Below, piece after piece: positions 1 through 13,100 of a stretch of DNA of 64,000 bases. This stretch comes from Diprion similis (Eukaryota; Arthropoda; Insecta; Hymenoptera; Diprionidae): the NCBI RefSeq assembly GCF_021155765.1, contig NC_060111.1, positions 3,644,981 through 3,708,980 of the forward strand. Reading direction: 5' to 3'. Under the pieces are notes generated by a model. The model saw nothing but the letters and a program-made list of their open reading frames with translations. It was not told the DNA's origin and did no database searches. Position numbers and translations under genes: made by a program. Numbering within the stretch: the first letter of the stretch is position 1; every line of letters starts with the position of its first letter.

Positions 1-3000
1 AAAGAATTGATTGCAGCACTTTTCAAAGTCGTCGAAATTTTCGCCAAAAATGCAAAGGGGTTAGCCTTGGATTTTTTTTGGCCGAAAAATCTTTTGTCTG
101 GGAATCGATCCGTATGACGCTTTTTAGACTAATTTGACGCCCAGGAACTCAGAAAACACATGAAAAATAGCCTAGGACCAGCAGCAGAGAAATGACGATG
201 AAAATCTGCAGTTTTTCAGCTGTAACTTTGCAGGTGTTGCTCGCAGCGTATCGGGACTGCGATTAATCGATTCCTCTCGCAAAATCACGTCGGAATAGTA
301 CCCTCAAGAAATAATTGCAGCCCTTTTCAAAGTCGTCGAAATTTTCGCCAAAAATGCAAAGGGGTTAGCCTTGGATTTTTTTTGGCCGGAAAATCTTTTG
401 TCTGGGAATCGATCCGTATGACGCTTTTTAGACTAATTTGACGCCCAGGAACTCAGAAAACACATGAAAAATAGCCTAGGACCAGCAGCAGAGAAATGAC
501 GATGAAAATCTGCAGTTTTTCAGCTGTAACTTTGCAGGTGTTGCTCGCAGCGTATCGGGACTGCGATTAATCGATTCCTCTCGCAAAATCACGTCGGAAT
601 AGTACCCTCAAGAAATAATTGCAGCCCTTTTCAAAGTCGTCGAAATTTTCGCCAAAAATGCAAAGGGGTTAGCCTTGGATTTTTTTTGGCCGGAAAATCT
701 TTTGTCTGGGAATCGATCCGTATGACGCTTTTTAGACTAATTTGACGCCCAGGAACTCAGAAAACACATGAAAAATAGCCTAGGACCAGCAGCAGAGAAA
801 TGACGATGAAAATCTGCAGTTTTTCAGCTGTAACTTTGCAGGTGTTGCTCGCAGCGTATCGGGACTGCGATTAATCGATTCCTCTCGCAAAATCACGTCG
901 GAATAGTACCCTCAAGAAATAATTGCAGCCCTTTTCAAAGTCGTCGAAATTTTCGCCAAAAATGCAAAGGGGTTAGCCTTGGATTTTTTTTGGCCGGAAA
1001 ATCTTTTGTCTGGGAATCGATCCGTATGACGCTTTTTAGACTAATTTGACGCCCAGGAACTCAGAAAACACATGAAAAATAGCCTAGGACCAGCAGCAGA
1101 GAAATGACGATGAAAATCTGCAGTTTTTCAGCTGTAACTTTGCAGGTGTTGCTCGCAGCGTATCGGGACTGCGATTAATCGATTCCTCTCGCAAAATCAC
1201 GTCGGAATAGTACCCTAAAGAATTGATTGCAGCACTTTTCAAAGTCGTCGAAATTTTCGCCAAAAATGCAAAGGGGTTAGCCTTGGATTTTTTTTGGCCG
1301 AAAAATCTTTTGTCTGGGAATCGATCCGTATGACGCTTTTTAGACTAATTTGACGCCCAGGAACTCAGAAAACACATGAAAAATAGCCTAGGACCAGCAG
1401 CAGAGAAATGACGATGAAAATCTGCAGTTTTTCAGCTGTAACTTTGCAGGTGTTGCTCGCAGCGTATCGGGACTGCGATTAATCGATTCCTCTCGCAAAA
1501 TCACGTCGGAATAGTACCCTCAAGAAATAATTGCAGCCCTTTTCAAAGTCGTCGAAATTTTCGCCAAAAATGCAAAGGGGTTAGCCTTGGATTTTTTTTG
1601 GCCGGAAAATCTTTTGTCTGGGAATCGATCCGTATGACGCTTTTTAGACTAATTTGACGCCCAGGAACTCAGAAAACACATGAAAAATAGCCTAGGACCA
1701 GCAGCAGAGAAATGACGATGAAAATCTGCAGTTTTTCAGCTGTAACTTTGCAGGTGTTGCTCGCAGCGTATCGGGACTGCGATTAATCGATTCCTCTCGC
1801 AAAATCACGTCGGAATAGTACCCTCAAGAAATAATTGCAGCCCTTTTCAAAGTCGTCGAAATTTTCGCCAAAAATGCAAAGGGGTTAGCCTTGGATTTTT
1901 TTTGGCCGGAAAATCTTTTGTCTGGGAATCGATCCGTATGACGCTTTTTAGACTAATTTGACGCCCAGGAACTCAGAAAACACATGAAAAATAGCCTAGG
2001 ACCAGCAGCAGAGAAATGACGATGAAAATCTGCAGTTTTTCAGCTGTAACTTTGCAGGTGTTGCTCGCAGCGTATCGGGACTGCGATTAATCGATTCCTC
2101 TCGCAAAATCACGTCGGAATAGTACCCTCAAGAAATAATTGCAGTCCTTTTCAAAGTCGTCGAAATTTTCGCCAAAAATGCAAAGGGGTTAGCCTTGGAT
2201 TTTTTTTGGCCGGAAAATCTTTTGTCTGGGAATCGATCCGTATGACGCTTTTTAGACTAATTTGACGCCCAGGAACTCAGAAAACACATGAAAAATAGCC
2301 TAGGACCAGCAGCAGAGAAATGACGATGAAAATCTGCAGTTTTTCAGCTGTAACTTTGCAGGTGTTGCTCGCAGCGTATCGGGACTGCGATTAATCGATT
2401 CCTCTCGCAAAATCACGTCGGAATAGTACCCTCAAGAAATAATTGCAGCCCTTTTCAAAGTCGTCGAAATTTTCGCCAAAAATGCAAAGGGGTTAGCCTT
2501 GGATTTTTTTTGGCCGGAAAATCTTTTGTCTGGGAATCGATCCGTATGACGCTTTTTAGACTAATTTGACGCCCAGGAACTCAGAAAACACATGAAAAAT
2601 AGCCTAGGACCAGCAGCAGAGAAATGACGATGAAAATCTGCAGTTTTTCAGCTGTAACTTTGCAGGTGTTGCTCGCAGCGTATCGGGACTGCGATTAATC
2701 GATTCCTCTCGCAAAATCACGTCGGAATAGTACCCTAAAGAATTGATTGCAGCACTTTTCAAAGTCGTCGAAATTTTCGCCAAAAATGCAAAGGGGTTAG
2801 CCTTGGATTTTTTTTGGCCGAAAAATCTTTTGTCTGGGAATCGATCCGTATGACGCTTTTTAGACTAATTTGACGCCCAGGAACTCAGAAAACACATGAA
2901 AAATAGCCTAGGACCAGCAGCAGAGAAATGACGATGAAAATCTGCAGTTTTTCAGCTGTAACTTTGCAGGTGTTGCTCGCAGCGTATCGGGACTGCGATT

Positions 3001-4505
3001 AATCGATTCCTCTCGCAAAATCACGTCGGAATAGTACCCTCAAGAAATAATTGCAGCCCTTTTCAAAGTCGTCGAAATTTTCGCCAAAAATGCAAAGGGG
3101 TTAGCCTTGGATTTTTTTTGGCCGGAAAATCTTTTGTCTGGGAATCGATCCGTATGACGCTTTTTAGACTAATTTGACGCCCAGGAACTCAGAAAACACA
3201 TGAAAAATAGCCTAGGACCAGCAGCAGAGAAATGACGATGAAAATCTGCAGTTTTTCAGCTGTAACTTTGCAGGTGTTGCTCGCAGCGTATCGGGACTGC
3301 GATTAATCGATTCCTCTCGCAAAATCACGTCGGAATAGTACCCTAAAGAATTGATTGCAGCACTTTTCAAAGTCGTCGAAATTTTCGCCAAAAATGCAAA
3401 GGGGTTAGCCTTGGATTTTTTTTGGCCGAAAAATCTTTTGTCTGGGAATCGATCCGTATGACGCTTTTTAGACTAATTTGACGCCCAGGAACTCAGAAAA
3501 CACATGAAAAATAGCCTAGGACCAGCAGCAGAGAAATGACGATGAAAATCTGCAGTTTTTCAGCTGTAACTTTGCAGGTGTTGCTCGCAGCGTATCGGGA
3601 CTGCGATTAATCGATTCCTCTCGCAAAATCACGTCGGAATAGTACCCTCAAGAAATAATTGCAGCCCTTTTCAAAGTCGTCGAAATTTTCGCCAAAAATG
3701 CAAAGGGGTTAGCCTTGGATTTTTTTTGGCCGGAAAATCTTTTGTCTGGGAATCGATCCGTATGACGCTTTTCAGACTAATTCGACGCCCAGGAACTCAG
3801 AAAACACATGAAAAATAGCCTAGGACCAGCAGCAGAGAAATGACGATGAAAATCTGCAGTTTTTCGGCTGTACCTTCGCAGGTGTTGCTCGCAGCGTATC
3901 GGGACTGCGATTAATCGATTCCTCTCGCAAAATCACGTCGGAATAGTACCCTGAAGAATTAATTGCAGCACTTCTCAAAGTCGTCGAAATTTTCGCCAAA
4001 AATGCAAAGGGGTTAGCCTTGAATTTTTTTTGTCCGAAAAATCTTTTGTCTGGGAATCGATCCGTATGACGCTTTTCAGACTAATTCGACGCCCAGGAAC
4101 TCAGAAAACACATGAAAAATAGCGTCGGCCCAACAGCAGAGAAATGACGATGAAAATCTGCAGTTTTCCGTCTGTAACTTTACAGGTGTTGCTCGCAGCG
4201 CATTGGGACTGCGATAAATCGATTTCCCCTGCAAAATCACGTCGGAATAGTGTTCCAAAGAATCAATCGCAGCACTTTTCAATGTCGTCGAAATTTTTCA
4301 CCAAAAACGCACAGACGTCAGCCTTAAGTTTTTCTCCGGCCAAAAAATCCTTTGTTCCGGAATTGAGTCGTATGAGTTTTTCAGAGTCATCGGATCCTCA
4401 GGAACTCAGAAAACACATTAAAAATTGCAATGGATCAACTGTAGAGAAATGACGATGGAAATCTTCATTTTTTCGCTGTATTTTCCCAGACGATGCTTGC
4501 AGCAG
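1..4505. repeat. 304-bp tandem satellite array, right-hand edge
   Basis: Monomers begin at 1, 305, 609, 913, 1217, 1521, 1825, 2129, 2433, 2737, 3041, 3345, 3649, 3953 and 4257, an exact 304-bp period. Two variants are distinguished by linked bases: type A (unit start AAAGAATTGATTGCAGCAC, later GGCCGAAAAATC) at units 1, 5, 10 and 12; type B (CAAGAAATAATTGCAGCCC, later GGCCGGAAAATC) at units 2-4, 6-9, 11 and 13. Unit 8 has one extra change at 2145. Unit 13 begins as type B but carries several edge-type bases in its middle. Unit 14 is moderately and unit 15 strongly diverged, and homology fades near 4505. The array continues beyond the left edge. Short open frames inside it are not coding. Confidence 0.97.
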
Positions 4506-4554
4506 GAAAAATCAGGAAAGGATTTTCAGCATAGCAAGTTCGAAGCAAATTATT

Positions 4555-4660
4555 ATGTATCTGGTTGTAACTTCTGACCTGCTGTTCGCAGCGAGATTAG
4601 ACCTTGCGCAATCGAATGCACTCATCAAACCACATCGGCGCACGTTCGCAATAAGCTTTC
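4555..4660. repeat. Decayed satellite relic
   Basis: The stretch from GGTTGTAACTTCTGACC to the ACATCGGC near 4640 aligns loosely with the last third of the satellite monomer (GCTGTAACTTTGCAGG through ACGTCGG), at roughly two-thirds identity by eye. It looks like the outermost degenerate monomer fragment. Confidence 0.55.
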
Positions 4661-5845
4661 TTCAACGTTATTTATATTTCACAAATAAATTCCCTCCAAA
4701 ATATAAATGGTCTTATTTTTTCACATCACTATATCCAGATCAATCAAACTCGAAGGACTGATAATGGTCCAGCTACACCTACCTGCTTGCTTACTATAAA
4801 CGCACACAATAATGCTTGACGTTGATCGATTTGAAAAATCCCCAATTCTTAGACAAAATCTGCTTATATTATCACCTAAACACCGCTGCGCAGGAGTTGG
4901 CGATTCTGACTCTCCGTGACTTCATCAGGGTTGGATACACTTTCAGCCTACCCGAATTCAAAATGAATAAGTTTTTCTGCAATCAGGTGATGCAACAACG
5001 CAGGAGCTCTTTTCGAAAGTGTGCTGGCCCGTTATTCTGCCCTCTACCTATAGATGCACATCAGGCTGCTTATAAATTGGAGCCTTTAATACTTGTCGAA
5101 GCTCAGTTATGAGGTGAATCATGATAATGACAAATGATCAGATCGGGGAAATTCTATTTGAATACAAATACTCGTGTGTGATATATTGACCTGGGTTTTC
5201 TCACTCACACTAACCTATATAGACATTCATGTAATATAGACTTGCAGAACAATCGTACGATCACCACATTCATGCGCCCATTCAATTACAGAAGTCGTAT
5301 TCACAAGCAAATCTCATGTCCAATCGTTTTATCACGAACAATCACGCCAACAAACCATGTGTAAAGATTCATTCAAATACTTCAAAAGTGTTTGATATTG
5401 TTGTGAAAATCGAATCCATGCAGTTCCGATATCTTTGAGGCTAGAAGATTTTTTTTCAGCATTGTTTTTCTGCTCTCTATATATACTGATTGTTACTTGA
5501 GGATAGGAAAAAGCACTATCAAATCAATATTTATCGTATGAAAAATTCTTTAACTTTTATTCATTGTCATCAAGAAAGCTCGAAAAACTCGGTTTCACAA
5601 ATTTGAACACTTCTCAACGCTATCATAAATGGAAATCACAATATTAGAAATCCACGTGAAATATTATGTTAGAAATATAATTGTAGACTAACAGTAATAA
5701 AAAGACAGATGAGACAATAACATTCTACACTAGTTGACATAAAAATATTACATAAATAGAGAACATCGCTCTGAGAAATTTCTTTCAAATTGTGAACTTT
5801 GGCAATGAAAAAGAAATGTAAATGAAAATTTAAAAAACATGTCAA
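4661..5845. other. Intergenic DNA and Lsd-2 3' flank
   Basis: No gene is recognised. The plus-strand frame 4816-5112 has no family resemblance I know. The part next to 5845 is the likely 3' UTR of the minus-strand perilipin gene, with a polyadenylation signal near 5556. Confidence 0.6.
5556..5561 (-). terminator. Candidate poly(A) signal of the Lsd-2-like gene
   Basis: AATAAA on the minus strand about 285 nt past the stop codon at 5846. Position and orientation fit, but other A/T-rich hexamers occur nearby. Confidence 0.4.
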
Positions 5846-7539
5846 TTATAAGGATTTCTGGGATGTAGTAGATATGCTCGCTTCCTCCTTCGGTCCCGTC
5901 ATCGCCTGGACTTTGTCATTAATGGCGTTGAGGTACTGGTTCAGATGCAGAATTGTGACAATGTGACTCACGTACTCTCTCAAATCATCGGTGCCTAGAG
6001 TTTTGAGGCGTTGGCTCACACTCGCGTAAACCCGACGAGCAGCCTTGTTGGATAGACGCCCGACAGTCTGCAGAGTATGCAGTAATTTGTCCTCTTCCAA
6101 CGAAACCGGAACTGAAATCATCCGCGGAAACACAAAAAAGACGATAAAAAAATGTAATTGTCAAACAACCAAAAAGTTATCACTGACAAGGAGAGTATCA
6201 GGCCTAGGAATTACGGATTCTGTTGAAACTTCTACAGAATTGTTTCTTTTATCCAAAATACGGAGATTCTGATTCGTAGTTTCAGTTTTTGAGCCGTTCT
6301 TCGCAACGATTAAAATCAATTATATCATCAGTTCAATGAGTGGAATACCCTGACTAACGAAACCAGTTGTGTATTTCTGCATGAAATAGCAATTTTCATC
6401 CTACACTTCTAAAGTTTCGATGGCAGGGTTTCAAAATCAGAATTACCAGGAATGCGAACGTAAAAAATGAAAATCCAAAACAAAGAAAGATCAAAATGGT
6501 GGAATTTCATCAAATGAGAAATTCAGAGAAGTGAAAATGGTCGATCATTCGGAATTTTGATGTTTTAGTTAGATTTTCAAACTTTTTTAATTTCACACTT
6601 TCGGCACTTGGACTTGTTGCAGTTTTGCCCTCTCGGCATTTTGTCCTCCCGGAATTTTTCCCTTTCGAAACTTTGAGCGTTGGGTTTTGAACCGTTCGAA
6701 ATATTGTGTATCGTCAAAGTTTGATTTCTTTACTTGAAATTTCACCTCGAAAAATCTCGAAATTTGACGCTTTCGGAACTTTTCAAATTCAGAACTTAAA
6801 CCCCGCCCCAAATTATGCTCCTGAGGTCTGATGCTCTACTTGAGAGTAACTATGCAGACATAAAAACTCACCTGTATCCTCCTCTACTCCAGAAGCCGGG
6901 AAATAATGGTCGATCAACTTGTCAGCAACCGCAGCGGTGCTATCGAATCCCTGAAGCGCCACTGTTCCAACCTGAGTCCCAAGGATGTCGTTCGCCTTGT
7001 TCCAGCTCAGGGTCTTCAGACTGGCCGCTTGAGTCAAGAAGAGGTCGTTGACGTATGAAATCCGCGATACTGCCGGCTGGACGGTCCTCATCGCGAGTCC
7101 AACGGCTGACTCGAGGATCTAGAATCGTCGAAAAGGGGGTGAATGTCTCGTTGAAATGACTCGTAAAAAAGAAAGGTAGACTCAAGTTTTCCGTAATTAC
7201 AATTTCAGGCTTCTCCTTGACCATTGGGACCTTCTCTTCGATCTTGTCAAGTCCTTTGCACAGCGTCTGGTCAACCAGATGAATCGAATTCTCAAGTCTC
7301 TTCGCGATCGGAGCTGCAATTGGAACCGCCTGGTTTGTCGCATTGCTCAGGGACGCCTCGGCACTCGAAAGTGCCCAATACACCAGCTGGTGAGAATCCT
7401 TAACTCGAGAGTACGTCGAAGCCGACTTGGTCAGCGCAAACTCGATCATCGGCAGCCCCAATACTCGGTTGAACAATTCTATTTGAGGTAGCTGAACCGT
7501 CTCGGACACCATCGTGAAAGTTCTAATCAGAGAATTCAT
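5846..7539 (-). CDS. Lsd-2: Lipid storage droplet surface-binding protein 2-like (perilipin family)
   Basis: This perilipin (PAT family) protein coats cytosolic lipid droplets and controls lipase access to stored triglyceride. Three coding exons on the minus strand fit in phase: 7201-7539 (phase 0 out), 6872-7118 (phase 1 out) and 5846-6111, giving 283 aa. Donors GTAATT and GTGAGT and acceptors CTAG and TTCAG are visible. The PAT region is clear: [20 protein letters not shown], then [33 protein letters not shown] and [17 protein letters not shown], at about residues 27-110. I chose the ATG at 7539 (MNSLIRTF); the frame upstream opens only with TTG. The protein is shorter than the Lsd-1-type neighbour, as expected of a compact perilipin. 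Its last intron holds a fold-back repeat. The Lsd-2 versus Lsd-1 label rests on similarity from memory; family membership is much surer. Confidence 0.88.
6420..6812. repeat. Intronic copy of the 61.6-kb fold-back repeat family
   Basis: Lies in the last intron of the Lsd-2-like gene. It shares stretches such as AAAACAAAGAAAGAT and GGAACTTTTCAAATTC, followed by AACCCCGCCCC-like ends, with the element near 61560-62110. The order of motifs is similar but divergence is high. Confidence 0.6.
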
Positions 7540-8208
7540 TTTATCTGTTAACCTGAGGCTTGCCAAGATGTCACATCACACATACAACTTGATCATGAGT
7601 GTTACAGTATCGGCTCGGTATCTGTACATACCCTCTGGCATGGCGCATATTATTTACGAAAATATTTACCTCATACTTCACGTATTTCAATACGTGTGCG
7701 CGCACGTGTGTGAGAGTGTGAGAAAGAGAGAGAGAGACGACCATAGAATTTGCGGTGAAAAACAAAGTGCGACTTTGAGATAATCCTCGTCTCGTATCGG
7801 TGACACTTCGTTTACGACTCTAACACGAATATATGATAAACGTATTTGTACTAATAAAGTTCGAGGTGTTCGTGGATCTGCTTCGAAGGATAATTATAAT
7901 TTGATGAGAAATTGAATTATTAATTTTTTCAATTTATTTATCACATTTCTTCGCAGTAAATAGATATAGCGAGAAATAAATTACCACAATAACGATATAC
8001 AGTATACCGGTAAAGTAATGCGACGAATAACTGATTTGAAACAGGAACGTTAATGAAAACGTGTTGAAAAAAGGATAAGAGTATTGAAGCTTGATAAAAA
8101 TTAATGATATCCCGTTATTAAAGAACGTAAATTGCATGCTCACGTTCATGCAATATCAGTGATTATGCTAATATATCAAGGTGGTATAAACCACGTAGCG
8201 GTACTTAC

Positions 8209-8296
8209 GTAATACGATACGCTTTAACGAGGAACACGTGAACAGTATCGCAACAGCACGGAGAATACGAGGGGCTCGGCACTCTGTACGCTTATA
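8209..8296 (-). promoter_or_regulatory. Putative Lsd-2 promoter and non-coding first exon
   Basis: On the minus strand a TATAAG box occupies 8291-8296. About 55-60 nt downstream of the likely start is a consensus donor, GTAAGT, at 8208-8203. A non-coding exon of about 60 nt (8209 to about 8266) would splice to an acceptor at 7545-7546 (or 7553-7554), just upstream of the ATG at 7539. Inferred only from motif order and orientation. Confidence 0.45.
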
Positions 8297-8299
8297 AGA

Positions 8300-10155
8300 T
8301 GGAACGAGCATGCGCGACAGCGGACAGAATTTGAATGAGCTAATCAGAGAACAGATTGGGGCGATCCTTTCCAGCGGTTGCGGTCTACTCGCAGACAATT
8401 TAGACCACGGGTACAAAGTTCGACTTGCCAAGGAAGCCTCGGGGACAATACATGCCCGATGTTATCGTCGTCCATCATATGACGACGCTGAAGGTGAGCG
8501 AGCCCAGCGACCACATTCTGTTGGAACGGATTTCATCGCTCTGTGTGTGACACTCCTATTTAGATGCGATAGCGGAGAACCTAGACTCGATTACTTCTCA
8601 TCCTGCGTCGGCGATATTTTCTGTCTGGGCTCTTAGTCTTACAAAATCAAAAAGTCTGGAGTCTCCGACTCCTCGCTGCGCTGTGGCGACAAGCTTTCCT
8701 ATCAGCCGTAATTTATGATAAACCGCGGACCTTTCAGCCTTTATCATTACATATATTAGACGACAACTCGGCCTCCTTAGATGGTTACTGAGGTCTGATG
8801 TAAGAAGCGAGATTATAAATGATCTTTCCAGAAATTGTCTTTTTTTTTAACAAGATAGGTTCCTGCGATTGGAGTTTGGATGGGATAATATGCAATTATA
8901 AATGACAAGTGATGTAGAATGATGCTAGAGAAGTTTATCTGTATACAAGGTGAACCGAAAGAATTCGATTTGTCGGTTTTCAGGAAAGTATTACGTGTAA
9001 ATGAACCACTTATTTATAAAATTGCAGAAATGGTTGTTAATTCGCTGCACAACCATGGTAAAAAGACTTTGTACCCACATCGAGTCTTACACTCGTCATC
9101 TTATTTCTCTGTCAGGATACTCCGGATGCGTTTGAATGTGCACGTACATCCGGCAAGCTGAAAGTGGTGTTGGTGTAACTGGATCTCACTATCTGGTGGA
9201 CAAAGTCTGAGGCCTCGATAAATACGTACGGGATTACAGGCATGACAATGTATTGCAACCGCCGTTTTAGATCGAGAATTTAAACCCAAGAATGAGTCGG
9301 GAAAATTTCTATCGCAACTACACAAGTGCAAAAGTTGATATACGTCAATTAGATAATGAATCGAAATAGAGGATTTTCAGATCTAGGTCACTTCGGCACT
9401 AATGAATTAATAATCGCCTCTTGTTCCAATTCGTCGAAAAACGAGTTGGAAAATAATAAAGAACAAATAAATATGGTGAAAGAATTTATTCTCAGTCCCT
9501 AACGATTTCAATATTCCCATCCCTTGTATCATGTGTACTAATTATCTCAGCACCTACGCAATATATTTAATTCACAATTTGCGATAGTAAATACAAGGAA
9601 GAAAGAAAAGTGAAAGCCAGAAGGCGTTGCAGTTTTAAAAACAACGTTTTGACGTCTTGCATTTATTGATTAGAATATACTCTCGGGACATTTTACTTCG
9701 GGTTCGTTATCTACTTTTCCCCCTCCTTATATTCATATCGACTACGTATCTACGAGCTATTCATACGCGTAGTTGATAAGCTTCAAGTGAGTGGAAGTTC
9801 GTGTAGCAGAACTTGCATCGCTTGAATTATCCACAGTCACTTTCATCAACAGATTATACAATCGTGAGTCAAAGGAGAAACCGATTATAGAAAAGGAGTG
9901 TGAAACTCCAGTGATCGACGGTTTTGTGAAAAATTTACTGTGAAACTAAATAAAAAAAAATCTGCAATATCACCCAAGACTTACTTTAGCACTATGAACA
10001 AATTAGCAGCAAGCAACGTAGAAAGACAAGATAATAACAGCCCTTCAGAATAGACCTGAGGATTTCAGAGAGGTCAAGTTTCTCTCCGAAATGCTCAATG
10101 TCAAATTTATGTATAAAAAAAAGCTTCCGAAAGGATGAATGTGTAAGCCACGATT
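8300..10155. other. Intergenic DNA between the two perilipin genes
   Basis: No gene recognised. Frames at 8310-8636 and 8919-9161 show no recognisable motif and no splice-supported extension. The part next to 10155 is probably the 3' UTR of the Lsd-1-like gene. Confidence 0.5.
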
Positions 10156-13100
10156 CTACTCGGCACCGTTGGCCAAAACGTCAGTGGTAACGATAACGTG
10201 ATTATTGTGATTTTGTTGGCGGTTTTGGACGTTCACGACCTTTTCAGAACTCGGACGTCCGGCCAGGAATGCAGCAAATTGTTCCTATGAAAAAAGAAAA
10301 GAAGTCACCAGAATGAAATAAGATTATAAACAACCGTTCGCGAATCACTGATTTTCAAATTATACAATCGAGAGTAAAATCATTCAGGCCACGAGTCATC
10401 CGCAGCAATCTTACTTACCAGTGCAATGTTAGTCGTAGAACCGTAGAATTCTAGAAGCCTGAAGATGGATGCACGGATGGCAGAAGCCTGAGGGAGAGCG
10501 TTGCTGCGGTTGTTGTTAATCGTTAACATCTGAATAAGAATAAATAAACGTTCACAATCAGATCGAAAACATACCAACAGCTTTATCGTACCTAAATATG
10601 CAGACATGATTGATAAGGTAGCTTCGAATTTACGACTCGGTATATATAAGTCAAGTCGATCACTGCAGGCTCAATGGCTGATTCTTATCAAGCCGATATA
10701 CTCCAGGAATTTTTCGGTTTTCTGTTCAAAAAAAAAAAGGAAGCTTCAATTTTTTTTTTGATCGCTTCATTTTGACGTTTTGAAAAATATGTTGAAAATC
10801 GAGAACGAGATCGCGTTGGCGTTAATAAATATTCAAGATCAGGGGTTAACAAATTCGGTTTTTTGCGAATATCTCACTTCCTCTGGCTCGGAGACCAATC
10901 AAGGTGGTTATTAAAACTGAAACTGAAAAAATTTTGCACCAAACACGTCTTATTCGTTTTTTAAGTACAATGGACGATTTGTTTATCCTTGACCTTGAAT
11001 ATTTATTAACGCCAACGCGATCTCGTTCTTGATTTTCAATATGTTTTTCAGAACATCAAAATGAAGCGATGAAAAAAAAAATGGAAGCTCCGATTTTTTT
11101 TTAACAGAAGCCGTATTTATGTCTAAAATTCCTGGGCTAATATCAGCCGTGTTTCTTTCACCTGCAATTAACTGAATGACTCAGTTCACACTCAGCATTC
11201 CAAGACAATGATGGAGTTCTGAGCCTTTCAGATAGTTTTTGATAAAACAAACACAACTTTTCAATCAGAGATGAACTTTTTAGCCAACTTCATTGAAACT
11301 CATACAGACAAATACGTACAATAATCCACTCCTCAAATTACACCGATAACTTTTTAATTCAAAGAGCTTTTAACGTAACCGTTTACTATCAACGAATGGT
11401 ACTTCTTTTTTCCTCTCGATTGTTATTTCCTTTTTTATTTTTATGTTTCTGTACTAGAGATTACTATCAAATTGTAGTATGGCCGGTTAAAATATCGAAT
11501 AATCTGAAAATATACCCAAATGATGCTTAGTTATGGTATTTCACCTTGAACGTGGTTTCAACAGCGTCTAGAAGCTGATGCGAAGTCCGGACTAAGATTC
11601 GAGCGATTCGTCGTGGCGCTCTTGACGCAACCGTCGCCGTTCCGTTAACGAGATGAACGACCCGGCGAGCTGATTCCCTGGTCAAAAGAACCAGAAGCTG
11701 TTCCAGAGTCGCAGGACGGGCCTGATTTTCGGGTTCAGGAAGACTGAGCGCCTTCCACAATTCCCGGGCCTTTTGTAGCGCCAGTATCGGGTCAGTTGCG
11801 ATCTGCAATTCCCGAGTCAACATGTCACATCCTCTTCCTCCTCGGACGCTACTGCCAACCAAAGTCCGTAGACAGACGAGCGCCACTTTTGTTCCAATTT
11901 GAGTACAGTGCGTAGATTTTTTTTTTTTTATTCCTACGGAAAATTCCTCACGCAAGGACCTTCTCTTGTCAGCTTGTCTGTCTACGGACCTTCGTACCAA
12001 CCTACAAAATCGTGGTCACTCACCAACTCTGCGACGTAGAGAAGGACGTGGATGCACTCCGTCCCTTGCTCCTTAAGGGCACGAGCTTCGGCGAGGGTGC
12101 GACGCGTCAGCCGACGCTGCAGTTTCCTTGAGAATCGAGCCCCATGGTGTATCGTCCTTGCCGTCTTGCTGACCCCCTCGGTGGGGATCTTGCGGTCCGA
12201 AGTGCCTTCAAGCAAGCGTAAAATGTCGTGTTGAACAGAATGTCCGAGGTCACGGAGCCCTATGACTGTGCTGCTGGTTGGATTCTTACCATCTGCGGTC
12301 TTGTCCGAGGGGTCGGCGGGCAAGTAGCGATCGACGTATTCCTCGGCGACGGTCAGGGCGCCGTCTAGTCTGTCCGCAGCAAGGTTAGCGGCGTCGCTGC
12401 CCATCTGCTTAACGCTTCCAGCCCGCATCAACATTGGTTTGACCAATCGCTTGCTCACGAATTGTTTTGTATTGTCGTACATCTGCTTGGAAGTTTAGAA
12501 TTTTATGTAAAAAAGAACATCTTTTACGTCCTACTATTAAAAAAGTTCTCCTTTTTGTACTCTGTTATGAGAAAAAAAAACCATTTAAAAACTAGACTTT
12601 TGTTACATTAACGTATTTGTCATCAAATATAAATTTAAAAAAATGAACCACCCTACTGAGCCACATTGTACAAAGGATAACGAATAATGATGTGGAATCG
12701 ATCGAGATCAATGTTATTTATTCATTTTGTTGAATCTTACGAGCTGTGGCGGAAGATTCAGCGCCGGCACTCTCTGCTCGACGATGTCTATCCCCTTGCA
12801 GAGAAGCTGATCAATCGTTGATATCGGTCCATTCAGCACAAGGAGAGCCGGTTTTGCCGAAGCTGTTGCCGCAGCTAGAGATTGCTCGGCAGTATCGAGA
12901 CTCCAGTTCACAAGAGAATTTGAACGCTTTGGAACGACAATTACATAGATAAACGTGTTTTGTAGAAGAGGAGGGTCTTGTTAATATATAGAGACACAAC
13001 AATTCCCGTTTCCTCTGACTTGACAAAATATCCCGCGATATGAACTTGTCGCAGTTGCAATGTCTACCGCGATGTGCATGTTGTGTTCGTACTGCCAGTT

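Noticed and set aside
4076-4452. Open frames of 68 and 102 codons on both strands in the last satellite units
   Set aside because: They are products of the decayed repeat; homologous frames are closed in the intact monomers.
1-4505. CRISPR-like array
   Set aside because: Repeats are 304 bp and contiguous with no unique spacers, in a eukaryotic genome; this is a satellite.
4816-5112. 98-codon plus-strand frame
   Set aside because: No ATG at the stated start, no recognisable domain, no splice or promoter support.
8310-8636. 108-codon plus-strand frame opposite the Lsd-2 promoter
   Set aside because: No family resemblance, and it overlaps the better-supported minus-strand TATA box and donor.
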